The notes: a model not told the origin generated them from the sequence alone. A DNA stretch of 56,614 nucleotides from Deinococcus cellulosilyticus NBRC 106333 = KACC 11606 (GCF_007990775.1 NZ_BJXB01000032.1:1-56614); one strand, 5' to 3'. Positions 7,794 to 16,017 are shown, counted from the first letter of the stretch. Made by a program: numbers and translations.

Positions 7794-8740
7794 TGAACTT
7801 CGTTCTCGGACTGGACGGGGGTGGCAGCAAAACCGCTGCCCTCCTGCTCAGCGAGTCAGGCACCACCCTGGGGCCTTTTTACACCACGGGCGTGAATCCC
7901 TTCGACAACCCGAAGTGGCAGGACACCCTGATCAGCTTCCTGAATTCCCTGCCCCAGGTGAACCTCACCGCAGCCTGCTTTGGACTCCCTGGATACGGAG
8001 AAGTGGATGCTTACTCCCGAATGCAGGACCAGACCATCGAGAACTGGGTCTCCAACATCCGGTATGACGTGGTGAACGATGTGCAGGTGGCTTTTGAAGG
8101 GGCTTTCTGCGGGTCCGCAGGGGTCCTGATGCTCGCCGGAACAGGCTCGATGGCCTGGGGCAGCGACGGCACACAGCACATCCGGGTCGGAGGCTGGGGT
8201 GAAAAGCTTGGAGATGAAGGCAGTGGCTACTGGATTGGAGAGCAGGCCCTCTCTCTGCTGACCCACACCCTGGACGGAAGGCTGCAGGACGATGTTTTTA
8301 AATCCAGCCTGCTGGAACACCTCAGCATTCACAGTGTAGACCCATCCAGAGACCTGCTCTCCTGGTATTACACGCTGGACCACCCCAGATCCCAGATCGC
8401 TGCGCTCTCACAGCTGGTGGACCGCATGGCCCGCGCAGGGAACAGAACTGCACTGGACATTCTTTCTGGGTCCAGTCAGCATCTGGCCCACCACATCGAA
8501 GCGGCCTGGAAGAAACTGGGCCTGCAGAATCAGCCCCTGACCTGGAGCTACGCCGGGTCCCTGTTCAAAAGCCAGCTGGTGCTGGATGGGGTCAAAGACC
8601 GCTTACCAGACAGCCAGCTTCAGGAACCCCTGCTTCGTCCCCTCTCAGGAGCTGTCTGGCACGCAGCAAAACTTGCAGGCTGGGACAGACCGCTGGACCG
8701 CGTAAAGGATGCCATGTCCGCCGTGGGGTATCAGGGATAA
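7793..8740 (+). CDS. BadF/BadG-type ATPase, probable amino-sugar kinase
   Basis: The 315-residue protein belongs to the BadF/BadG/BcrA/BcrD branch of the ASKHA kinases, which includes N-acetylglucosamine and glucosamine kinases. The phosphate-1 loop GLDGGGSKT is at residues 5-13, a second nucleotide loop GTGSMAWGS lies near residue 118, and GGWGEKLGDEGSGYWIG, shared by GlcNAc kinases, follows at about 132-148. It starts on the last base of the binding-protein stop codon. Next to an AgaS-like isomerase and tagatose-type enzymes, the best reading is phosphorylation of imported galactosamine to galactosamine-6-phosphate. Glucosamine or N-acetylated sugars are alternatives. Confidence 0.82.
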   Translation: MNFVLGLDGGGSKTAALLLSESGTTLGPFYTTGVNPFDNPKWQDTLISFLNSLPQVNLTAACFGLPGYGEVDAYSRMQDQTIENWVSNIRYDVVNDVQVAFEGAFCGSAGVLMLAGTGSMAWGSDGTQHIRVGGWGEKLGDEGSGYWIGEQALSLLTHTLDGRLQDDVFKSSLLEHLSIHSVDPSRDLLSWYYTLDHPRSQIAALSQLVDRMARAGNRTALDILSGSSQHLAHHIEAAWKKLGLQNQPLTWSYAGSLFKSQLVLDGVKDRLPDSQLQEPLLRPLSGAVWHAAKLAGWDRPLDRVKDAMSAVGYQG

Positions 8741-8824
8741 TTCCCTCCCCAACCCCCGTACCCTCTCCCCTTCACCCACTGAGAGTTCCTCTCTCATCGT
8801 TTCACTCTCAGAAAGGAAGTCCCA

Positions 8825-9778
8825 ATGAACGTCACCGAACAGAGCATTTTTGAACAGTTTTCCTTCTGGAAATCCGCGCTTCAACTCGAGCTTCCCCGTC
8901 TTGATCCCGAAAAACTGACCATTGTCGTTGGATGCGGCACCTCGTTTTATCTGGCCCAGACCGTCAGCGCCCTCCTCAACCGTCACGGGTTCCGTTCCCA
9001 GCCGGTTGCAGGCAGCGAGTGGACCCACCATGCCAGCAGTTACACCCCTGAGCAGGTGCAGGTGATTGCCCTTTCCAGAAGCGGAGAATCCACGGAGACC
9101 ATCGAGGCTGTGGAGTACAGCAAACAGCAGGGATATCTGGTCATCGGGATCACCTGTGAGAAGGGCAGCACCCTGGAGCGCAACAGCGACCTGCCGATCT
9201 ACGCCGAGACCCACGCCCGTGAAGGCATCGTGATGACCTCCTCTGCAAGCCTGATGCTGCTGGTCAGCATGCGTTTGATGGGGATTGAGATCTCCGAGAT
9301 TGATGTGGACCGTGCTGAAGAGTTCCTGCACCGCTCTGCCTCTGAAATTGACAGTCTGCTGGTGGGACGCTCACACTTCGTCTACCTGGGCGGAGGCCAC
9401 CTGTACGGCATGGCCAACGAGGGTGCCCTGAAACTGCAGGAGATGAGCCTCAGTTACACCCAGGCCTACCACCCCATGGAGTACCGTCACGGCCCCATCA
9501 CCCTGGTGGACGAAAGAACCCTGGCTGTGCTGCTGTACAACGATGAAACCCATGCCCTGGAAGCCAGGCTGACCGGAGACCTGCAGAGCAAAGGAGCCCG
9601 TGTGCTCGGTGTTGGTGGTCCTGGAGACGTGTCTCTGCCCTACCCCACCGAAAACAACGAACTGGCAGCTTTGCTGGCCCTGCCCGTGCTGCAACTGATC
9701 GGTGAGCGTCTGGCCCAGCTGAAAAATCTGGACACCACAAAACCCCGTCACCTGACCAAAGTGGTGGTGCTGTCATGA
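8825..9778 (+). CDS. agaS: Double-SIS-domain sugar isomerase/deaminase, AgaS-like
   Basis: Two SIS domains fill 317 residues: the first has GCGTSFYLA (~residue 38) and the serine-rich phosphosugar loop ALSRSGESTET (~80-90); the second has VYLGGGHLYGMANEGALKLQEMS and the conserved YRHGP. This is the GlmS-C/AgaS type. AgaS converts galactosamine-6-phosphate to tagatose-6-phosphate with release of ammonia, and the next two genes supply just the enzymes needed for tagatose-6-phosphate. The ATG has AGGAAG upstream, and the stop overlaps the aldolase start (ATGA). It is shorter than AgaS of enterics (about 380). A glucosamine-6-phosphate or fructosamine deglycase role is an alternative. Confidence 0.75.
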   Translation: MNVTEQSIFEQFSFWKSALQLELPRLDPEKLTIVVGCGTSFYLAQTVSALLNRHGFRSQPVAGSEWTHHASSYTPEQVQVIALSRSGESTETIEAVEYSKQQGYLVIGITCEKGSTLERNSDLPIYAETHAREGIVMTSSASLMLLVSMRLMGIEISEIDVDRAEEFLHRSASEIDSLLVGRSHFVYLGGGHLYGMANEGALKLQEMSLSYTQAYHPMEYRHGPITLVDERTLAVLLYNDETHALEARLTGDLQSKGARVLGVGGPGDVSLPYPTENNELAALLALPVLQLIGERLAQLKNLDTTKPRHLTKVVVLS

Positions 9779-10629
9779 CCGCAGCCCTGAGACTGAAACC
9801 CAAAAACCGTGCAGCAGCACTGCTGGCCCACGCCCGCGAGCACCGTTACGCCATTGGTGCATTCAATGCCGTGAACCTGGAAACTGCAGAGGCCATCGTG
9901 CAGGCTGCGGAACTGGAAAATGCTCCGGTGATCCTGCAGGTTTCAGAAAACGCTGCAAGATACGCTGGCCTGGAACACCTGACTGCCGTGTGCCAGAGCC
10001 TCAGGGAACATGCTTCTATTCCGGTGATCCTGCACTTCGATCATGCAGAAACCCTGGAGAGTGCTCTGACCGCTGTGGCCCTGGGTTACGACATGGTGAT
10101 GCTGGAAGGGGGCGACCTCGATCTGGACGGCAACGCCAAACGTCTGAAACTGCTCTCCAAGACCGCCCATGCCCTCGGTGTGGCTGTGGAAGGAGAATTC
10201 GAGGTCACCCAGAAAGGGGAACGGGAAGCCACCCACCTGTCTGCCAGTGCCCTGGAGGACTTCATGAAGGTCTCGGGTGTGGATGCCGTCGCCGTGGACA
10301 TCGGCACCAGCCACAAACAGACCGAAAAAACCGCGATGCTTAACATCCCCCACCTGCGGGATCTGGCCCACCAGACCGCCGCCCCACTGGTGCTGCACGG
10401 ATCAAGCGGAGCCACCCCCGAAGACCTGCGCATTGCCATCCATGAGGGCATTTCCAAGGTGAATGTCGCCACCGAACTGATGCTGGAATTCACCCGTGGG
10501 GTGCGAGAACAGCTTTCAGACCCCAAACTGTACGATGCCCGCAAGTACCTGGGTTACGCCCGTGAAGTGATGACCCAGCGGGTGCGCACCCTGATCCAGA
10601 ACTTCGGGAGCAGTGGGCAGGTCCTATGA
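9775..10629 (+). CDS. Class II ketose-bisphosphate aldolase, tagatose-bisphosphate type (GatY/KbaY-like)
   Basis: A 284-residue zinc-dependent TIM-barrel aldolase. Visible landmarks are GAFNAVNLETAEAIVQAA, the catalytic/metal segment LHFDHAE (~residues 83-89), EGEFEVTQKGERE, VAVDIGTSHK and the phosphate-binding LVLHGSSG followed by KVNVATEL. Such enzymes split tagatose-1,6- or fructose-1,6-bisphosphate into glyceraldehyde-3-phosphate and dihydroxyacetone phosphate. The gene overlaps the upstream isomerase and the downstream PfkB kinase by 4 bp each, so all three are translationally coupled. Context favours the tagatose role, but sequence alone does not settle the C4 stereochemistry. Confidence 0.85.
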   Translation: MTAALRLKPKNRAAALLAHAREHRYAIGAFNAVNLETAEAIVQAAELENAPVILQVSENAARYAGLEHLTAVCQSLREHASIPVILHFDHAETLESALTAVALGYDMVMLEGGDLDLDGNAKRLKLLSKTAHALGVAVEGEFEVTQKGEREATHLSASALEDFMKVSGVDAVAVDIGTSHKQTEKTAMLNIPHLRDLAHQTAAPLVLHGSSGATPEDLRIAIHEGISKVNVATELMLEFTRGVREQLSDPKLYDARKYLGYAREVMTQRVRTLIQNFGSSGQVL

Positions 10630-11531
10630 TCATCGCCCTGACGCCCAACTCCTGCATTGACCGGGTGCTGCACCTGGACCGCAAGGTCACCCCGAACAAC
10701 CTGCACCGTGTGAATCACAGTGTGGAATACGCGGGAGGCAAAGGGGTGAATCTGGCCCGTGTGGTGCGTGCCCTGGGTGGAGAGGTGCTGCTGGCAGGGT
10801 TTCTGGGAGGATTCAATGGCCTGAAGTTCCGCCATCTGATGCAGCAGGAAGGTCTGGAGGGTGTGTTTCTGGAGCTTCCTGGAGAGACCCGCGAGTGCCA
10901 GATTCTGCTGGATGGCAGTGATCACCCCACCGAGATCAACGAAAAAGGCCTGACCGTGAACCATCAGGACTGGCAAACCCTGATGGAGAAATTGCCTGAA
11001 GGGAAACTGGCCATCTGTGGGAGCCTCCCTCCGGGGGACACCCTGGGCCACTTTCAGGACCTGCTGCAGAGACTCCCTGCAAAACCCGTGGTGGACACCA
11101 GTGGTCCAGCCCTCACCAGCGCCATCTCTCAGGGGGTGCTGCTGTGCAAGCCCAACGAGCATGAACTGGCAGGCATTGTGGGCAGCAAACTGAACAGCAT
11201 GGAAGAGGCTTTTGAAGCTGCCTCTCAGCTGTACCAGACCCACAGAACCCCGATTCTGTTGACACTCGGTGCCCAGGGGGCAGCTCTGGTGAATGAAAAA
11301 GTGCATCATGTGCGTTCTCCGTCCATCATGGTCAAAAACCCCATCGGGGCCGGAGACAGCCTGCTGGGTGCCTACCTGTGGGCCACAGATCAGGGTTACG
11401 CCCCTGAAGAAGCGCTGCGCTGGGGTGTGGCGGCAGGGGCAGAGTGTGCCCGCAAAGGGGGACCTGCTTTCGTGACCCGAGAAGGGGTCACCGAGCTGTA
11501 CCAGCAGACCCGGTCTTTGCAACCCTCCTGA
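10626..11531 (+). CDS. PfkB-family phosphosugar kinase (tagatose-6-phosphate / 1-phosphofructokinase type)
   Basis: This 301-residue protein has the PfkB signatures: YAGGKGVNLARVVRALGG (~35-52) near the N-terminus and NPIGAGDSLLGAYLW (~239) with the catalytic Asp of GAGD. The opening IIALTPNSCIDRVLHL is typical of the LacC/FruK subgroup that phosphorylates ketose monophosphates. Following an AgaS-like isomerase and a GatY-like aldolase, the expected reaction is tagatose-6-phosphate to tagatose-1,6-bisphosphate with ATP. It overlaps the aldolase gene by 4 bp. Fructose-1-phosphate kinase activity cannot be excluded, but no fructose PTS gene is nearby. Confidence 0.83.
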   Translation: MIIALTPNSCIDRVLHLDRKVTPNNLHRVNHSVEYAGGKGVNLARVVRALGGEVLLAGFLGGFNGLKFRHLMQQEGLEGVFLELPGETRECQILLDGSDHPTEINEKGLTVNHQDWQTLMEKLPEGKLAICGSLPPGDTLGHFQDLLQRLPAKPVVDTSGPALTSAISQGVLLCKPNEHELAGIVGSKLNSMEEAFEAASQLYQTHRTPILLTLGAQGAALVNEKVHHVRSPSIMVKNPIGAGDSLLGAYLWATDQGYAPEEALRWGVAAGAECARKGGPAFVTREGVTELYQQTRSLQPS

Positions 11532-11628
11532 TTTTTGCCTTTCGACAACATGAGACACACGGAGGCCCGAGGTGTCCGGACCATCCGAGAGATTGGCAGG
11601 CAGACACCCTGTTCAGAGAGGAAGAACC

Positions 11629-12966
11629 ATGACCAAGATCGTCATTCTGGGCGCGGGAAGCGCAGTGTTTGCACAACAGATGGTCACCGATGTGCTGTGC
11701 ATTGAGGGGCTGGAGACAGGTGAATTTGCCCTGGTCGACATCGACCCCATCCGTCTGGAGCTGGCCCATCAGCTGGCAGAACTGGCCGTGCAGAAATCTG
11801 GAAAGAACTTCCGGGTGACCGCGACCACCAACCGCTTGCAGGCCCTTCCAGGCACAGATTTCGTGATCTCCTGCATTGAGGTTTCCGGTCTAGAGAACGT
11901 GCAGTACGACTACGACATCCCCCTCAAATATGGGGTGGACCAGTGCATTGGGGACACCATCGGGCCAGGAGGCCTCTTCAAATTCCTGAGAACCGCCCCA
12001 AGCTGGCTCTCCATCCTCAGGGACATCGAGCGCATCTGCCCGAAAGCCGTGGTGATGAACTACACCAACCCCATGAGCGCCCTGGTTTTATTGGCCACCC
12101 GTGCCACCAGTCTGCAGGTGATTGGCCTGTGCCACAGCGTGCAGGGCACCGCACAGCAGATCGCGGAATACATCGGGGTGCCGTACCAGAAACTCAGGTA
12201 CCAGTGCGCAGGCATCAACCACCTGAGCTGGTTCACCAAACTGGAAGTGGACGGGCAGGACGTGTACCCCGAACTCATCCGGGTTGCAAAGCAGAAAGAC
12301 ATTTACGAAAGAGACCCTGTGCGTTTTGAGATGCTGCTGCACCTGGGGGCATTTACCACCGAATCCAGCGGACATGTCTCTGAGTACACCCCGTATTTCC
12401 GCAAGCGACCAGACCTGATCCAGAAGCACACCCGCGCAGGCTACCGGGGCGAAAGTGGCTACTACGCCCACAACTGGCCCACCTGGAGGTCCGACCATGA
12501 CCGCCATGCCAGGGAAACCATCGCCAGAGGGGTTGAGGCCATGGAACTGGAACGCAGCCACGAATTTGGTTCCCAGATTGTGGAGGCACTGACCTTCAAT
12601 CGCCCTCAGGTGATTCACGGCAACGTGAGAAACACGGGCCTGATCGACAACCTGTCTCAGGATGGCTGTGTGGAAGTGGCGTGCCTACTGGATCACAACG
12701 GAATCCAGCCCACCCACTTCGGATGCCTCCCAGAGCACCTTGCCGCCCTGGATCGACAGCACATGACCTTCCATGATCTGGCTGTCACCTCCATTCTGGA
12801 GCAGGACCGTGAAGCTGCAGTCCACGCGCTGATGCTCGACCCTCTCACCGCCGCAGTTTGCTCTTTGCAGGAAGCCCGCAGCCTGTTTGATGAACTGGCA
12901 GAAGCTCAGAAGGCCTATCTGCCCAGATACATGGCGAGTGGTGCAAGGGCTGCAATCGGGGACTAA
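11629..12966 (+). CDS. GH4-family NAD- and metal-dependent glycosidase (alpha-galactosidase-like)
   Basis: The 445-residue protein begins with a Rossmann NAD site (KIVILGAGSAVFAQQM). GH4 hallmarks follow: NYTNPMSALVLLATR, the metal ligands Cys168 (GLCHSVQG) and His198 (GINHLSWF). GH4 enzymes hydrolyse glycosides in the cytoplasm by oxidising C3 and eliminating across C1-C2, needing NAD+ and Mn2+. Resemblance is to the MelA/AglA alpha-glycosidase branch. In this operon it may trim imported alpha-linked galactosamine oligosaccharides to monomers, a specificity not proven for the family. AGAGAGGAAG precedes the ATG. A longer frame from 11572 is ignored because it lacks such a site. Confidence 0.9.
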   Translation: MTKIVILGAGSAVFAQQMVTDVLCIEGLETGEFALVDIDPIRLELAHQLAELAVQKSGKNFRVTATTNRLQALPGTDFVISCIEVSGLENVQYDYDIPLKYGVDQCIGDTIGPGGLFKFLRTAPSWLSILRDIERICPKAVVMNYTNPMSALVLLATRATSLQVIGLCHSVQGTAQQIAEYIGVPYQKLRYQCAGINHLSWFTKLEVDGQDVYPELIRVAKQKDIYERDPVRFEMLLHLGAFTTESSGHVSEYTPYFRKRPDLIQKHTRAGYRGESGYYAHNWPTWRSDHDRHARETIARGVEAMELERSHEFGSQIVEALTFNRPQVIHGNVRNTGLIDNLSQDGCVEVACLLDHNGIQPTHFGCLPEHLAALDRQHMTFHDLAVTSILEQDREAAVHALMLDPLTAAVCSLQEARSLFDELAEAQKAYLPRYMASGARAAIGD

Positions 12967-13122
12967 ACCGAGAGCCCAGAGCCGAGAGCCGGGCGTAAGG
13001 TATTCTGGACTTCAACAGTTGTCAAACCCTTTCAGGGACCATCCCGTTTTGAAGCTTGCAGTGCACTTCTTCAAGGCTCTGCTCTCCCCCATCCACTCCC
13101 CCAACCCCCAGAGGTACTTTCC

Positions 13123-14418
13123 ATGACCGAACCCATTCAGGCACTTCTTCTAGGCGCAGGCAGCCGGGGGTATGATGTGTTTGCCCGCTGGGCTTTACAA
13201 CATCCCGACCAGCTGAAGTTTGTCGCGGTGGCCGATCCTGATCCTGCCAAACGGCAAAGGATGATGGAGGAGCATGGCATTCCTGCAAGTCAGGCTTTTG
13301 CAAACTGGCAGGATGCTTTAAATGCAAACCTTCCCATTCAGGCCGTTGTGAATGCGCTCCCAGATCACCTCCACGAGGAAAGCGCCACAAAAGTGATGCA
13401 GAAGGGTTACCACCAGCTTCTGGAGAAACCCATCACCAACAATCTGTCTGGTGCAGTGCGCATTGCCGAGGCCGCAGAGGCTTCTGGCAAAGTGTTGATG
13501 CTTGCTTACGTGCTGCGTTACACCCCGTTTTTCTCAACCATTCATGATGTGGTGCAGTCCGGTCAACTGGGCGAGGTCGTGCACTTCGAGTGGTCTGAGA
13601 ACGTGTCGGCCATTCACTACTCACACTCTTTTGTGCGTGGGAACTGGTCCAACACGGCCAAATCCAGCCCGATGATTCTGGCGAAGTGCTCGCACGATCT
13701 GGATCAGCTGGCCTGGATTCTTCCAAAACGCATCAAGCAGCTGTCCAGTTTTGGCTCCCTGCTCCATTACCGGGAAGAAAACAAACCTGCTGGAGCCCCA
13801 AAACGCTGTCTGGACGGATGCCCTGTGGCTGAAACATGCTCTTTCCATGCGGCAAAGATCTACTTGACCGATTATGTGAGCTGGCCTGTGAATGTCATCA
13901 GCACCGACATGAGTCTGGAAGGTCGCATTCAGGCCTTGCAGGAAGGTCCTTATGGCGTCTGTGTGTACCAGTCCGACAATGACGTGGTGGACAATCAGGT
14001 GGTGATGTTCGAACTCGTTGGTGGAGGTTCAGGCACCCTGGCCATGCACGGTCACTCTGGCGAGGAAGGCCGTTACGTGCGCATTGATGGCACGAAAGCC
14101 ACCCTCACAGCAGCCTTCACCGACCGCAAGCAGGAGATCTGGCTGGAACCCCACACCTTCGAGACCTCTTACCTCACCGGAGGCCACCAGATTCCCATTC
14201 AGGCCCCGAGTGGCACGGCAGGGATGGGTCACGGTGGAGGGGATGATGGGGTGTGTCAGGCCTTCGTTCAGTCGGTCCGAAATGGCACCATAGAACCCAC
14301 CAGTCAGTACCTCGAAAGCCAGTATCTGGCCTTCGCCATCGAGGAAGCCCGACACCAGAACACAAAAGTGGACATGGAAGACTTCCGTGGACGGGCTTCA
14401 GTGGGGGCACTGGTTTAG
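13123..14418 (+). CDS. Gfo/Idh/MocA-family NAD(P)-dependent oxidoreductase
   Basis: A 431-residue protein with an N-terminal Rossmann fold (ALLLGAGSRGYDVFARWA, residues ~7-24), the conserved LEKPI segment (~100-104) and a C-terminal alpha/beta domain. A Cys-rich insert (RCLDGCPVAETCSF, around residue 228) resembles a small metal-binding loop found in a subset of these enzymes in polysaccharide loci. Members oxidise sugars or inositols; some related enzymes are NAD-dependent glycosidases of GH109. Here it closes the galactosamine operon, after a 156-bp gap with no clear terminator. A role in processing a sugar from the polymer is inferred; the exact reaction is unknown. AGAGG precedes ATG 13123. 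Confidence 0.85.
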   Translation: MTEPIQALLLGAGSRGYDVFARWALQHPDQLKFVAVADPDPAKRQRMMEEHGIPASQAFANWQDALNANLPIQAVVNALPDHLHEESATKVMQKGYHQLLEKPITNNLSGAVRIAEAAEASGKVLMLAYVLRYTPFFSTIHDVVQSGQLGEVVHFEWSENVSAIHYSHSFVRGNWSNTAKSSPMILAKCSHDLDQLAWILPKRIKQLSSFGSLLHYREENKPAGAPKRCLDGCPVAETCSFHAAKIYLTDYVSWPVNVISTDMSLEGRIQALQEGPYGVCVYQSDNDVVDNQVVMFELVGGGSGTLAMHGHSGEEGRYVRIDGTKATLTAAFTDRKQEIWLEPHTFETSYLTGGHQIPIQAPSGTAGMGHGGGDDGVCQAFVQSVRNGTIEPTSQYLESQYLAFAIEEARHQNTKVDMEDFRGRASVGALV

Positions 14419-14562
14419 GTCCCCCTGCACCTCGCTTCGCCTGGTGGTCCCCCCTTAACAAAGGGGGGTTGTTGGTTGTTTCAGATGCAAACCATCCCAG
14501 ACGGCTTACAATCCCCCTTCGTCAAGGGGGACAGCTTCGAGCCATAGCGAGAAGCAGGGGAA
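14419..14562. repeat. REPIN-like element: two inverted ~50-bp REP units
   Basis: The first unit (about 14419-14468) and the reverse complement of the second (about 14512-14562) are alike: both begin GT(C/T)CCCCTGC, go through CTCGCT, and end in a C-run/G-run palindrome (CCCCCTTAACAAAGGGGG at 14451-14468 and CCCCCTTCGTCAAGGGGG at 14513-14530). The element starts at the base after the Gfo/Idh stop codon, so it may also act as terminator for the long operon and for the convergent SnoaL-like gene. Confidence 0.75.
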
Positions 14563-14591
14563 CTTCAGCCTCAGTGCTCTAAGGCCAATGC

Positions 14592-14948
14592 TCAGGGAGC
14601 CTCAATCACATAAGCCTGCAATTCAGCCATTTTGCCGTCCCTGAAGCGCCAGACATCACAGGCCCTGTAGTGTGTGGCCTTTCCCTGTTCGTCGGTCAAA
14701 GTGATCTCGCCGATGGCTGTCAGAAAGTCACCCTCTGCGATCATGTGATGGATGCTGAAGGTGGGGATCACCCTGTAGGCGGTTTCCATGTACTCGCGCA
14801 CAGCTTCTTTGCCTCTGAGGGTCCTGTCGCCCACGAAGTTCCACTCGGTGTCTTCGGTGCAGAACTTCAAAAAGCCTTCAAAATCTCCTCTGGTGATGGC
14901 CTGATTGGCCTCTTCCAGAACCATTTTCATCTTCTGGGTCTGTGACAT
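14592..14948 (-). CDS. SnoaL-like / NTF2-fold protein
   Basis: This 118-residue protein has the NTF2-like pattern of small polyketide cyclase or ketosteroid-isomerase relatives: an N-terminal helix (ANQAITRGDFEGFLKFCTEDTEWNF), then GDRTLRGKEAVREYM and a C-terminal beta sheet ending in DVWRFRDGKMAELQAYVIE. The fold is a cone-shaped pocket used for very different small molecules, so no reaction can be named. AGGAGC lies upstream of the ATG. It is divergent from the TetR gene, and an inverted repeat in their shared promoter (15097-15128) suggests that the TetR protein represses it. Confidence 0.85.
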   Translation of the reverse strand: MSQTQKMKMVLEEANQAITRGDFEGFLKFCTEDTEWNFVGDRTLRGKEAVREYMETAYRVIPTFSIHHMIAEGDFLTAIGEITLTDEQGKATHYRACDVWRFRDGKMAELQAYVIEAP

Positions 14949-15096
14949 TGAGAACGCTCCTGAAATGAATTGGGGTCACACCACTGCACTTGCCCTGTCT
15001 GGCTGTTGCCACCGATCTGAACAACCGAAGACGCCCAGCAAGCCACTGCCGTTCAGGTTGTGTCACGCAACACCCCTGAACCGCGTTATTACATAT

Positions 15097-15128
15097 AGAC
15101 ATTTTATGTACTTTTTGTCAATATGTCT
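15097..15128. promoter_or_regulatory. Probable TetR operator between the SnoaL-like and tetR genes
   Basis: AGACAT (15097-15102) and ATGTCT (15123-15128) form an inverted repeat around an AT-rich core, with inner TATGT and TTGTC elements. The right arm ends 2 bp before the tetR ATG. AT-rich composition contrasts with the flanks, as expected of a promoter/operator. Confidence 0.5.
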
Positions 15129-15130
15129 TT

Positions 15131-15706
15131 ATGCCACCCTCCCTCACAGACAGCGAAGCAGCAGCCCGGCGCTCCAGAATCTTGAATGCCGCACGCTGGT
15201 GCTTTCTGAACTTCGGTTTTGCAAAAACATCCTTTGAAGACATTGCCAGACAGTCAGGGCTGTCCAGAACCCTGCTTTATCGAACCTTCAGGGACAAGGA
15301 GGACATCTATAAGGCCGTCTTTGTGGACCTGATGGTTTCCCGTCATCCTGCAGCCAGAGAGGCCGCACAGGGACCAGGCAGTCCCCTTAAACGCCTGCTC
15401 ATCGTGTGCCGTTTGATGGTGCTGGAGCCCTGGTCCGAGATGTTCGGCACCCCCATGGGACATGAATTCATTGAGACCTGTGAGCGGATGGATGCCGAAA
15501 CCGGAAAGCTTTACCGCGAGGCCATGCACGAATGCGTCCTCTACATCCTGGAGGATGCCCTGAGCACCGAGGTCTTCTTGCTTGCAGTCGATGGTCTGCT
15601 TGCAGATCGGCCCAGCACGGCTGTGCTTGAGTCTCGAATTCAGCTTCTCGCAACCCGGTTTGCTGCCTTTCCTTCACTGCTGGGGTCTTTCGAAGAGGCA
15701 CCATAA
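15131..15706 (+). CDS. TetR-family transcriptional regulator
   Basis: A 191-residue protein with an N-terminal TetR helix-turn-helix at residues ~15-60: ARRSRILNAARWCFLNFGFAKTSFEDIARQSG followed by the recognition part LSRTLLYRTFRDKEDIYKAVF. (The helix is given in two short pieces; it is continuous in the protein.) The C-terminal ligand domain is variable, as usual. It is likely to repress the divergent SnoaL-like gene and itself through the inverted repeat before its start. No Shine-Dalgarno sequence precedes ATG 15131, so the start may be leaderless. The ligand is unknown. Confidence 0.9.
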   Translation: MPPSLTDSEAAARRSRILNAARWCFLNFGFAKTSFEDIARQSGLSRTLLYRTFRDKEDIYKAVFVDLMVSRHPAAREAAQGPGSPLKRLLIVCRLMVLEPWSEMFGTPMGHEFIETCERMDAETGKLYREAMHECVLYILEDALSTEVFLLAVDGLLADRPSTAVLESRIQLLATRFAAFPSLLGSFEEAP

Positions 15707-15821
15707 GCCTTGTACAGAGGGCATGAAGTTCACGAAAAGTGCTGCTCTGACCTCCATCAATTGACAGGCAAGGTGAGCTCACCTTCTCCAGCAGAACCAC
15801 CTTCTGACCAGAGGTGGTTCT
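15707..15821. other. Intergenic hairpins after tetR
   Basis: The stretch holds a perfect 16-bp palindrome, AAGGTGAGCTCACCTT (15770-15785), and a 10-bp stem AGAACCACCT/AGGTGGTTCT (15793-15802 and 15812-15821) with a 9-nt loop. There is no long T-run, so it may be a weak terminator for tetR or a processing hairpin. No gene was seen here. Confidence 0.5.
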
Positions 15822-15865
15822 ACTCATATGCGTTCACTCTTGCCGTCATATTCGATCAAAAAAAA

Positions 15866-15906
15866 TCACCAATATGATTGACTATGACGATAAAGGATGC
15901 TACTCT
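15866..15906 (+). promoter_or_regulatory. Promoter and operator of the second GH114 gene
   Basis: TTGACT (15878-15883) and TACTCT (15901-15906) are exactly 17 bp apart. The preceding TCACCAATATGATTGAC (15866-15882) matches 14 of 17 bases of 3011-3027 in the same position relative to the -35 box of the polygalactosaminidase operon. This suggests co-regulation. The ~110-nt leader to the GTG start holds no obvious structure. Confidence 0.6.
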
Positions 15907-16017
15907 CAATGCAGTTCCCATTACACCTGCATTCTCTCCTGCGTTTTCCTGCCCATCAGAACTGCATCAACGACCACGCCTGCCCGGACAGGGACAGGCA
16001 TCTGGAGGTATTGTCTC

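Noticed and set aside
13123..14418. Direct assignment of the Gfo/Idh protein as a GH109 glycosidase
   Set aside because: The fold is shared, but the Cys-rich insert and missing clear GH109 signature do not justify naming it so.
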